Assembly: GCF_008630535.1 (NCBI RefSeq)
Contig: NZ_VWPH01000004.1
Coordinates: forward strand, 1-64,000
Direction of reading: 5' to 3'
Source of the DNA: Saccharopolyspora hirsuta
Lineage (GTDB): Bacteria > Actinomycetota > Actinomycetes > Mycobacteriales > Pseudonocardiaceae
DNA length: 64,000 nucleotides
Shown here: positions 51,004 through 64,000 of the stretch, piece by piece
Numbering within the stretch: position 1 is the first letter of the stretch
Layout of the letters: each line of letters begins with the position of its first letter
Notes under the pieces: model-generated
What the model was told of the DNA's origin: nothing
Databases searched by the model: none
The model's input: only the letters and a program-made list of their open reading frames with translations
Position numbers and translations under genes: made by a program

Positions 51004-51957
51004 TCAGCTCCGCTTGCGCGCGGCCATCTCCTGCAGGCGCGCGAAGGCCTCGGAGCGGGGCGCTTCGACCGGCGGGACCAGGGGTTCCGACTCCTCCAGG
51101 ACCTGCGGGCCGCCCAGCAGCGCGACGCGGTCGTGGTCGATCCGGCGGTACGGCTGCACCAAGCGCACCCCCGCCGGGCGGCCCAGCTCGTAGGCCTCGA
51201 CGAACACCGCGCCCTCCTGGTCCTCGTCGTCCGGGATGTCGCCACCCCAGACCAGCGCGGCGCAGCGGGTGCTCCGGTCCAGCGAAGCCAACTGGTCTCG
51301 GCCGAGGTCCAGGCTGCCGCCCACCGTGGGGTCCAGCTCGTCGTCGACCAGGCGCCACAGGTCGCGCGAGCCGTCCTCGGCCAGAACCGCGGCGAACGGC
51401 TGCACGACGCACGCCTCCGGCTCCACGTCCTCGATCCCGACCGCGATCGCCCCCAGCGCGAACTCCTTGGCCTCCGGGCCGAGGTGGGGGTACTCGACCG
51501 GCTGCCGGTCCGGCGACACCAGCGGTGGCACCACGTCGTCGAGCAGCATCGGGTTGCCGATGAGGTGGACGTCGCCGCCGCGCCGCTCGTAGCGCTGGCA
51601 CATGTGCACCCCTGCCGGGCGGCCCAGCTGGTAGGCCTCGACGAACACCGCTTCGGTCCGCCCGCCGTCGCCGGTGAAGTAGCCGTCGTAGATCAGCGTC
51701 ACGCAGTGGGCGTCCTCGTCGAGGTCGTGGAGCTTCTCGCGGCCGAGCGCCACGCCCTGCTCCTGCGTCCACGACCCGTCCTCGTCGCCGACGAGCTTCC
51801 AGATGTGCTTCTGACCGCCCGGCCCCAGGACGGTCGCGAGCGGGACGAAGCCGTCCTCGAACTTCGCGTACTCCATCCCGAGATCGACGGCTTCGAAGAG
51901 GAATGCGGTGGACCCGTCGTCGAGGTTGTCGAGCGTGGGGCATCCGGCCGAGCTCAT
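51004..51957 (-). CDS. Hypothetical protein with an internal domain duplication
   Basis: I do not recognise a family. The 317-residue acidic, soluble protein contains two related halves of about 130 residues (about 18-140 and 165-300). The clearest shared blocks are VFVEAYQLGRPAGVHMCQRY and VFVEAYELGRPAGVRLVQPY, then DVHLIGNP and RVALLGGP. The HIWKLVGDE / DLWRLVDDE and EKLHDLDEDAHCVTLIYDG / DQLASLDRSTRCAALVWGG pairs also align. There is no signal peptide or membrane helix. Duplicated acidic domains suggest a binding protein. A GTTGATCAAC palindrome lies 47 bases upstream. Confidence 0.75.
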   Translation of the reverse strand: MSSAGCPTLDNLDDGSTAFLFEAVDLGMEYAKFEDGFVPLATVLGPGGQKHIWKLVGDEDGSWTQEQGVALGREKLHDLDEDAHCVTLIYDGYFTGDGGRTEAVFVEAYQLGRPAGVHMCQRYERRGGDVHLIGNPMLLDDVVPPLVSPDRQPVEYPHLGPEAKEFALGAIAVGIEDVEPEACVVQPFAAVLAEDGSRDLWRLVDDELDPTVGGSLDLGRDQLASLDRSTRCAALVWGGDIPDDEDQEGAVFVEAYELGRPAGVRLVQPYRRIDHDRVALLGGPQVLEESEPLVPPVEAPRSEAFARLQEMAARKRS

Positions 51958-52238
51958 GCGGTCACCTCCGGCCTTCGCGCACGCGTAATCGGGTGCGGGG
52001 TTCGTTGATCAACATGCGCGCCACGGTAACAACACCGGGCGACGCCGAAGGCCGTTTTCGACGAAGCGTCCGCAGAAGGCGGTCGCGGCCGAAAACCGCC
52101 CGGCCGCAACGCGATCCGGGTCAGGAGTTCGTGCGCGACACCAGCAGCACCTCGCTCTCGTCGTGCGCTGAGACGGTCCTCGCGGTGAACGCCGCACACG
52201 ATCGCCGGACCCGGTGGCGGCGCGCACCCGCGCGAACC
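51958..52238. other. Intergenic region upstream of the duplicated-domain gene
   Basis: It contains a GTTGATCAAC palindrome at 52004-52013, a candidate operator. Otherwise nothing is recognised before the cassette terminator. Confidence 0.4.
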
Positions 52239-52274
52239 TGGCCGCCCACCGAGCGCAGCAGCGGTGGGCGGCCA
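52239..52274 (-). terminator. Terminator of peptide cassette copy 2
   Basis: Perfect 13-bp arms TGGCCGCCCACCG and its complement flank a 10-base loop, 18 bases after the stop codon of copy 2. Stem and part of the loop match the copy 1 terminator. Confidence 0.85.
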
Positions 52275-52292
52275 GGAACTGGGGTTGCCGAC

Positions 52293-52490
52293 TCAGAAGC
52301 CGTTCTGGTCGATGTTGGCGTTGTTGAAGGCCGTCACGTTGACGTCACCGGCGAAGGACCAGTTGTTCACGTCGACGTCGACGTCCTGCCACACGTCCAG
52401 GTTCTGGTCGATGTCGCCGAAGCCGTTCCACCAACCGCCACCGAGGGCTTTGCGCTCCGGCAGCAGCTCGACCGACAGGTGTTCGAACAT
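52293..52490 (-). CDS. Small Asp/Asn-rich peptide, copy 2 (65 residues)
   Basis: This is the paralogue of the gene at 43296-43493, in opposite orientation. Residues 1-29 are identical to copy 1. Later differences include Trp34, Asp36, Trp44, Phe46 (Cys in copy 1), Ala47, and a C-terminal Gly-Phe in place of Ala-Arg. The conserved frame VDVDV and FNNANIDQN is kept. The ATG at 52490 has the same GGGGG upstream. The nucleotide identity of promoter and leader against a diverged 3' half suggests a constant leader and a variable C-terminal region. No family known to me fits. Confidence 0.8.
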   Translation of the reverse strand: MFEHLSVELLPERKALGGGWWNGFGDIDQNLDVWQDVDVDVNNWSFAGDVNVTAFNNANIDQNGF

Positions 52491-52551
52491 GGTTCCCCCT
52501 AGTTCGCGTTCACGAGATTCCGACAGCGGCGCGAACCGCTGACGGCGAGTA
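52404..52551 (-). repeat. Inverted long repeat, copy 2
   Basis: This is the reverse complement of 43235-43382 with one mismatch in 148 bases. It covers the promoter-proximal 61 bases and the first 29 codons of peptide copy 2. Confidence 0.9.
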
Positions 52552-52777
52552 GGCCAGCCGCCCGTCACCACCCCGTCACAGCACCGTCACAGCCCACCGT
52601 GCATCACCCGCGAAAACACCGGGACAACACTCCGTGTTCATCTTCTGCGCAGCAGGAACGCGGGTTTGGGGACTTGCTCATCGACGGATCGGATGAACTC
52701 GCAGATCCGCCGAGCACGATGCGGAACAACCGGCAAAACAACCTTCGTACACTACTCCGTGGAAGATCGGAGCAATC

Positions 52778-52998
52778 ATGGGCGACCGAGGCGCGAAGGC
52801 GGCCCTGTTCGACCAGTTCGCCCGGGTCGGCAAGGCGCTGGCCAGCGGGAAGCGGCTGGAGCTGCTCGACCTGCTCGCGCAGGGCGAGCGCACCGCCGAG
52901 GCGTTGGCGCGCTCGGCGCAGCTGGCCATGACCACCGCCTCCGCGCACCTGCAGACCCTCAAGCAGGCGAACCTGGTCGCTGCCAAGCCCATCCCCAC
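52778..52998 (+). pseudogene. ArsR-family regulator fragment (N-terminal HTH only)
   Basis: About 70 residues of an ArsR/SmtB winged helix are present: GKALASGKRLELLDLLAQGER, then TAEALARSAQLAMTTASAHLQTLKQANLV. The usual wing and C-terminal helix are missing. After LVAAK the frame runs into non-homologous sequence and into the MFS gene downstream. Its 3' end abuts a methyltransferase fragment in another frame, as a deletion joining two genes would produce. The gene is probably dead, or makes a truncated repressor. Confidence 0.7.
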
Positions 52999-53241
52999 AT
53001 GTACGGCGACGAGCCGTCCGAACCCGCGCGGCACGCCGCCGGAACCGTCCTCGATCTGGGCGCCGGTCACGGCCGGGACAGCCTGCACTTCACCCGCCGC
53101 GGTTTCGCCGTGCACGCCGTGGACTCCAGCCGCGACGGACTGGCCCGCCTCCGCGCTCAGGCGGACCGGGAGGGCTTGTCCGACCGGATCACCGCGACCG
53201 TCCACGACCCGACCCCGCTCCCCGACGCCAAGCCCCGCTGA
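52999..53241 (+). pseudogene. SAM-methyltransferase fragment (TehB-like), both ends missing
   Basis: The 80-codon frame holds MYGDEPSEPARHA, SAM motif I TVLDLGAGHGRDSLHF, an acidic strand-2 end (VHAVDSS), and DRITATVHDPTPLPDA, then stops. Complete relatives are about 200 residues or more and continue with FDAVYS-type motif II. It is therefore truncated at the C-terminus and possibly at the N-terminus, directly abutting the ArsR fragment. Confidence 0.7.
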
Positions 53242-53265
53242 TCCGCCCCGCCCGAAAGGCCTTCC

Positions 53266-54486
53266 GTGCGCGCTGCCGCCCACCCCGCCCAGAGACGCAT
53301 CCTCGCGGTGCTCGTGTCGGCCCAGATCCTCAGCGGAGCCGGGCTCGCGGCCGGTATCACCGTCGGTGCGCTGCTGGCGCAGGACATGCTCGACAGCACC
53401 AGCCTGTCCGGGCTGCCCAGCGCGCTGTTCACCATCGGCTCCGCTGCCGCGGCGGTCCTCATCGGACGCACTTCGCAACGCCTCGGCCGCCGCGTCGGGC
53501 TCTCCGCGGGCTACGCCACCGGCGCCGTCGGGAGCCTCGGCGTCGTCATCGCCGCCACCACCGGCAGCGTCGTCCTGCTGTTCCTCTCGCTGTTCGTCTA
53601 CGGCGCGGGCAGCGCCACCAACCTGCAGGCCCGCTACGCCGGAGCCGACCTCGCCCCGCCGCACCAGCGGGGCCGGGCGGTGAGCACCGTTCTGGTGGCC
53701 ACCACCGTCGGAGCGGTCGCCGGGCCGAACCTGGTCACGGCGACCGGCCGACTGGCCGAAGCCCTGGACATCCCGCGCCTGTCCGGTCCTTTCGCCCTCG
53801 CGGCGGTGGCCTACGCGGCGGCAGCAGCCGTGCTCTGGGTCATGCTGCGCCCCGATCCCCTGACCACCGCGCGCGCGGCAGCCGCGGAAACCCCGCAGCC
53901 CGCCGAGAAGTCGCAGGACCCGGCAGCGACCGGGAACCACCGCGCCCACCTGGTGCTGGGCGCCTCGGTCATGGTGCTGACGCAGCTCGTCATGGTCGCC
54001 ATCATGACCATGACGCCGATCCACATGCAGCACCACGGCCACGACGTCGGCGCGGCGGGGCTGGTCATCGCCGTCCACGTGGCCGGGATGTACCTGCCGT
54101 CGCCGTTCAGCGGCCTGCTCGTCGACCGCTTCGGACGGCTGGCGGTCGCCGCCGCCTCCGGGGTCACCCTCCTCGGCGCGGGGCTGCTCGCGGCCCTGGC
54201 GCCGCCGGACTCGACCGGGCTGCTCGCGGTCGCGCTCGGCCTGCTGGGGCTCGGCTGGAACTTCGGCCTGATCAGCGGCACCACGATCATCGCCGACACC
54301 GTCCCGCTGGCCACCCGGGCGAGGACGCAGGGCAAGATCGACGTGTCGATCGCCCTGGCCGGAGCCGGTGGCGGCATGGCGTCCGGCATGGTCGTCGCGG
54401 CCACCAGCTACTCGGTGCTCGCGATCACCGGCGGAGTTCTCGCCCTGGCGATCATCCCCGCCGTCGCCCGCACCGCCCGCGCCTGA
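53266..54486 (+). CDS. MFS transporter (DHA1-like exporter)
   Basis: This 406-residue, 12-helix MFS protein has the motif A-like loop GRTSQRLGRRVGLSAGY after helix 2, a polar central loop (about 200-225), and VDRFGRLAVAAASG in the second half. The start is GTG at 53266 with GAAAGG upstream. It follows the ArsR and methyltransferase remnants by 25 bases and may once have been part of a metal- or metalloid-resistance operon. The substrate is unknown. Confidence 0.82.
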   Translation: MRAAAHPAQRRILAVLVSAQILSGAGLAAGITVGALLAQDMLDSTSLSGLPSALFTIGSAAAAVLIGRTSQRLGRRVGLSAGYATGAVGSLGVVIAATTGSVVLLFLSLFVYGAGSATNLQARYAGADLAPPHQRGRAVSTVLVATTVGAVAGPNLVTATGRLAEALDIPRLSGPFALAAVAYAAAAAVLWVMLRPDPLTTARAAAAETPQPAEKSQDPAATGNHRAHLVLGASVMVLTQLVMVAIMTMTPIHMQHHGHDVGAAGLVIAVHVAGMYLPSPFSGLLVDRFGRLAVAAASGVTLLGAGLLAALAPPDSTGLLAVALGLLGLGWNFGLISGTTIIADTVPLATRARTQGKIDVSIALAGAGGGMASGMVVAATSYSVLAITGGVLALAIIPAVARTARA

Positions 54487-54526
54487 CTGCTCACCGACCC
54501 GAGTGGTGGACCTCCGGGGGCGCTGT

Positions 54527-55288
54527 TCAGCTGGCGGTAGCGGTGAACTGGGCGGTGCGGACCTCTCCGGCGTGCTTGAAGTCGAGGAACAGCCGGTAGG
54601 TTCCCGGGCCCGGGACCGCTGCGTGGAAGGCGATCTCCGGCCCCGGGCGGGTCGCGCCGCCGTCCGGGTGGACGTGGAGGTACGCGAGGTCGCCGAGGCG
54701 GAGGGCCACCAGGTGCCCGTACGCGCCGAGGTACGGCTGGAGGTCGGTCACCGGTTCGCCGTTGCGGTGCACCGCGAGGGCGATGCGGTTGGCCTGGCCC
54801 GGCACCAGCTCGCCGTCGAGCACGACCTCGTAGCCGTCGACCGCCGACACCGCGGCGGGTTCCGGCACCGGGCGCGGTCGGTAGTCACCGGCGACCGCCA
54901 GGTCCGCGCCGAGCGTGAGCCCGGCGGCACCCTCGGGTTGGAAGTCGACGAGCACCCGGTACTCCCCTGCTTCCGCCAGGTCCAGCGGCACGGTCCAGGT
55001 CCCGGCGCCGTCCTCGACCGGGTGCAGGTGCCAGAAGGCGGTGAGGTCCCGGCGGACCACGATGAGGTGGATCTTCTTGCCGTGCACCTCGGCCAGCGCG
55101 GTCACCGCCGCCCCGTCAGGTCCGAGGATGCGGAACCGGTAGTCGGCGGCGGCCCCGGCGGTCAGCCGCGCGGTCTCCGGCGCGAAGGTGTAGCCGTCCT
55201 CGGTGATCTGCAGCCCCTCAGGAGCGCCCCCGTGCCCGCGGTGCGCAGCGGTGTGCGCGTGGTGACCGGCGTGCGTCGACTCGTTCAT
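54527..55288 (-). CDS. His-rich N-terminus protein, probable copper-responsive (CsoR-regulated)
   Basis: The 253-residue protein begins with a His-rich stretch (six His in residues 6-19) and then has two beta-sandwich-like segments (about 25-125 and 135-250). Shared patterns are YTFAPETARLTAGAAADYRF, FWHLHPVEDG and YLHVHPDGGATRPGPEIAF. No signal peptide is seen. Similar actinobacterial proteins sit beside copper ATPases and are annotated only as heavy-metal-associated. The ATG at 55288 follows GAGGAGG. Two CsoR-type palindromes in front strongly suggest control by copper. Confidence 0.78.
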   Translation of the reverse strand: MNESTHAGHHAHTAAHRGHGGAPEGLQITEDGYTFAPETARLTAGAAADYRFRILGPDGAAVTALAEVHGKKIHLIVVRRDLTAFWHLHPVEDGAGTWTVPLDLAEAGEYRVLVDFQPEGAAGLTLGADLAVAGDYRPRPVPEPAAVSAVDGYEVVLDGELVPGQANRIALAVHRNGEPVTDLQPYLGAYGHLVALRLGDLAYLHVHPDGGATRPGPEIAFHAAVPGPGTYRLFLDFKHAGEVRTAQFTATAS

Positions 55289-55304
55289 CGGGACCTCCTC
55301 ATAT

Positions 55305-55321
55305 ATACCCCTAGGGGGTAT
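55305..55321. promoter_or_regulatory. CsoR-type operator 1
   Basis: ATACCCCTAGGGGGTAT has 7-base inverted arms around a 3-base centre. It lies 17 bases upstream of the start of the His-rich gene. GC-tract palindromes of the form TACCCnnnnnGGGTA are characteristic of copper-sensing CsoR repressors. Confidence 0.8.
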
Positions 55322-55378
55322 TGGTTCAACACCGGGAACTATGCCGACGCTCGAGCACTCGCGCAACGTGATCCGCAC

Positions 55379-55397
55379 CATACCCCTATGGGGTATG
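55379..55397. promoter_or_regulatory. CsoR-type operator 2
   Basis: CATACCCCTATGGGGTATG is a perfect palindrome with 8-base arms and a 3-base centre, 75 bases from operator 1. It also lies 159 bases upstream of the lipase gene on the other strand. Confidence 0.8.
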
Positions 55398-55555
55398 CGG
55401 TCGCCGCACTTGAACCCAAAACCCCCGGCGAAGCGCACGAAACTCCCCCGGGCGCTCAGCGAGAAGATCAGGTCAAGCGCCCGCGGAGTTGCCAGGGGGC
55501 GATCAGCCGACGAGGCTGGCGCGGAAGTTCGCACGCACGGCCGGGAAGGTGCTCG

Positions 55556-56413
55556 ATGACCAAGCCCCACGACGACGCGCTGCCGAAGGCATCGCACTCC
55601 GAGGGAACCCTGCCCTCCGGGCAGTACTGGCAGAGCTGGACCGTCGAGCGACCCGCCGGGGTCGTCGTGCTGGTCCACGGCGTGCACGAGCACAGCGGTC
55701 GCTACCGGCACGTCGCGGAGCGGTTCAACGCGGCGGGCTACGCGGTGTACGCCCTGGACCACCCCGGGCACGGCCGGTCGCCGGGTGCGCGCGGCAACAT
55801 CGGCAGCATGGCCGCCGCCGTCGCCGGGGTCGACCTCCTGGTGCGGCTGGCCGCGCAGCGCCACGACGGGGTGCCGCTGTTCGTCCACGGGCACAGCATG
55901 GGCGGGCTGATCTCGCTGCAGTACCTCACCGGCACACCGCTGGACCGGATCGCCGGTGCCGTGATCTCCGCCCCGGCGCTCGACGCCGGGCCGGTGTCCG
56001 CGCCGGAGCGGGTGCTCGCGCCGCTGCTGTCGAAGCTGCTGCCCGACCTGGGAGTGCGGACCATCGACGCGAACACCATCAGCCGCGATCCCGAGGTGGT
56101 CCGGGCCTTCCGCGCCGATCCGCTCAACCACAGCGGGAAGATGCGGGCGCGGACGGCCGTGGAGATCATGCGGACCGCCGAAGCCATGCCGCAGCGCCTG
56201 CCGTCGCTGACCATGCCGCTGTTCGTCCTGCACGGCGGCGCGGACCGGCTGATGCCGCCGACCGCCAGCGAGCTGGTGCGCGACCGCGCCGGATCGGCGG
56301 ACCTGACCCTCCGCATCCACGAGGGCCTGCACCACGAATCCCACAACGAGCCGGAGCAGGACCAGGTGCTCGACGAGATCGTGGACTGGCTCGACGCGCA
56401 CCGGACCGCTTGA
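55556..56413 (+). CDS. Monoacylglycerol lipase-like alpha/beta hydrolase
   Basis: The 285-residue serine hydrolase starts its core with VVVLVHGVHEHSGRYRHVAERF, as monoglyceride lipases and lysophospholipases do. It has nucleophile Ser114 in GHSMGG, DHPGHGRSPGARG, an Asp in VLHGGADRLMPP, and a His in EGLHHESHNEP. It is probably cytoplasmic, with no signal peptide. GGGAAGG precedes the ATG. It is divergent from the copper-regulated gene and convergent with the thioesterase. Confidence 0.9.
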   Translation: MTKPHDDALPKASHSEGTLPSGQYWQSWTVERPAGVVVLVHGVHEHSGRYRHVAERFNAAGYAVYALDHPGHGRSPGARGNIGSMAAAVAGVDLLVRLAAQRHDGVPLFVHGHSMGGLISLQYLTGTPLDRIAGAVISAPALDAGPVSAPERVLAPLLSKLLPDLGVRTIDANTISRDPEVVRAFRADPLNHSGKMRARTAVEIMRTAEAMPQRLPSLTMPLFVLHGGADRLMPPTASELVRDRAGSADLTLRIHEGLHHESHNEPEQDQVLDEIVDWLDAHRTA

Positions 56414-56416
56414 GGC

Positions 56417-57165
56417 CTACCGGTCCCCCAGCTCGTCGGAGATCGCCCGCACCACGGCCTGCCAGTGCTCCAGCAGGTAGAAGTGCCCGCCGGGGAACAC
56501 CCGCAGCGAGAACGGCCCGGTGGTGTGCGACGCCCAGCCCCGGGCCTCGGCCACGGTGACCTTCGGGTCGCGGTCCCCGGTCAGCGCCACGACCGGACAG
56601 GTCAGGTCGTTGCCGCTGCCCCGGTAGGTGTAGGTCGCCGCCGCCCGCAGGTCGTTGCGCACCACGGGCAGCACCAGCTGCACGATCTCCGGGTCCAGGG
56701 CGGCGGCGTCCGGGATCCCGCCGTCGGCCAGCAGATCGGCCACCAGCGCGCGGTCGTCCGCCTGGTGGGCGTTGTCCGGCCGGTGCAGGGACGGCGGGCG
56801 CCTGCCGGACACGAACAGCGCCCGGACCCGGACGCCGCGCTGCTCCAAGCGCCGGGCCACCTCGAACGCCACGCTGGCGCCCAGGCTGTGGCCGAACAGC
56901 GACAGCGCGGCACCTCGCAGCGGCAGCAGGGATTCGGTGGCCCGGTCGGCGAGCTCGTCGACCGAGCCGATCAGCGGTTCCGCACGCCGCTCCTGCCGCC
57001 CCGGGTACTGGACGGCCAGCATGTCGGTGCGGTCGGGCAGCGCCGCCGACATCGGGAAGTAGTAGCTGGCCGACCCACCGGCGTGCGGGAAGCACGCGAG
57101 CAGGTCCCGGCCGTCCGGTTTGGGGTGGAAGCGGCGGATCCACGCGTCGGCGGCGCCGGTGGCGG

Positions 57166-57169
<4 letters not shown>
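56417..57169 (-). CDS. Type II thioesterase of the PKS cluster
   Basis: The 250-residue alpha/beta hydrolase has Ser95 in GHSLGAS, the N-terminal [29 protein letters not shown], and a C-terminal His in [12 protein letters not shown]. All of these are typical of GrsT/RifR-type TEII enzymes that clear stalled acyl groups from carrier proteins. Its ATG overlaps the stop codon of the PKS gene (57166-57169), so it is translated with it and belongs to the same pathway. Confidence 0.93.
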
Positions 57170-63427
<6,258 letters not shown>

Positions 63428-63438
<11 letters not shown>

Positions 63439-64000
63439 CGGGCACGTTCTCCTTCGGGCTGGTGGCTCGGCCGAGTTCGTTGTCGATGAAGTCGAAGAGC
63501 TCGTCGGTGGAGGCCGCCGCCAGCTCGCCGGGCCCGGTCTGCTCCCCGGTCAGCTCGGTGAGCAGCTCCCGCAGCCGTACGGCGATGGCCGCCCGGCCGT
63601 CCGGTTCCAGGTCTGCGCCCGCGAGCCGGGCTTGCCAGTCGTCCAGCCCGCGCCGCAGCCCGGGCAGCGGATCGTCGTCGGGGGCGAGCTGTTCCCGCAG
63701 GTATCCGGCGACCGCGCGCGGCGTGGGGTGGTCGAAGACGGTGGTGGCGGGCAGCCGCACGCCGGTGGCGGCGCCGAGCCGGTTCCGCAGCTCCACGCCG
63801 GTGACCGAGTCGAAGCCGAGGTCCTGGAACGGGTGGTCCGGGTCGACGTCGGCGGGACCGCTGTGGTCCAGCACCGCCGCCGCGTGCTCCCGGACCAGGT
63901 CGAGGACCAGCTCCTCCTGGTCGGCGGCGGACAACCCGGTGAGCCGGTCCGGCAAGCTCGGCACGGGTTCCCGGGCGTGCTGCGGCGTTCGGTCACGGGG
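63428..64000 (-). CDS. Type I polyketide synthase, C-terminal end (ACP plus docking domain), partial
   Basis: Only the last 190 residues are inside the window; the frame stays open to the right edge. They show an ACP with [10 protein letters not shown] (phosphopantetheine Ser) and an [12 protein letters not shown] segment. About 85 residues of C-terminal docking domain follow, with helices around [15 protein letters not shown] and [17 protein letters not shown]. That end should dock to the N-terminal helix of the next PKS. The 11-base overlap with the downstream gene supports tight co-translation. Confidence 0.93.

Overview
The window is high-GC DNA (about 70% or more) packed with actinomycete families: an NDMA-type alcohol dehydrogenase, a fused CysN/CysC, an ECF41 sigma factor, TetR, IclR and MocR regulators, a modular type I polyketide synthase, and sites matching IdeR, KstR and CsoR. 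Together these suggest a filamentous actinomycete, most likely of the Pseudonocardiaceae (Saccharopolyspora-like). That placement is inference; no rRNA is present to settle it.

Layout. 1-9.4 kb: the start of a FadF-like membrane Fe-S protein, a PPOX-class flavin enzyme, two MFS transporters and a YtcJ-type amidohydrolase, then a Fis-type regulator and an alcohol dehydrogenase. 9.6-13.1 kb: a PstS-like protein, a universal stress protein, a DAHP synthase behind a near-perfect iron box, and a selenocysteine tRNA. 13.2-18.5 kb: a TetR/flavin monooxygenase pair sharing a double operator, a C39-like lipoprotein, a GH16 glucanase and a second TetR gene. 18.6-25 kb: cysD-cysNC (PAPS synthesis), then a DUF1214-sulfotransferase-SDR-SRPBCC operon behind a KstR-consensus box. 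25-36.7 kb: secreted beta-propeller proteins, an SPFH/zinc-ribbon pair, a methyltransferase, a MocR regulator, a class II UvrA and a chymotrypsin-like protease. 36.7-43.1 kb: IclR plus aminotransferase, glycolate/lactate-type oxidase and MatC-like carrier. 43.2-52.5 kb: two inverted copies of a 65-residue peptide cassette enclose an isoquinoline-oxidoreductase-like molybdoenzyme, a quinone-detoxification set (WrbA, MhqO, MhqD), a CMD/ECF41 pair and a duplicated-domain protein. 52.8-56.4 kb: ArsR and methyltransferase remnants, an MFS exporter, a His-rich protein behind two CsoR-type boxes, and a monoacylglycerol lipase. 56.4-64 kb: a type II thioesterase and the end of a type I PKS assembly line that terminates in a thioester reductase.

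How the genes fit together. CysD and CysNC make PAPS, the donor for the sulfotransferase next door, whose operon carries a steroid-regulon signal. The DAHP synthase probably boosts chorismate supply under iron starvation, for an aryl siderophore made elsewhere. The ECF41 factor probably drives the CMD gene through the promoter at 49070-49096. The PKS appears to release its chain as an aldehyde, as in polyketide-alkaloid pathways. The least explained element is the duplicated peptide cassette: promoter, gene and terminator are conserved, and the first 29 codons are identical, while the C-terminal part varies.
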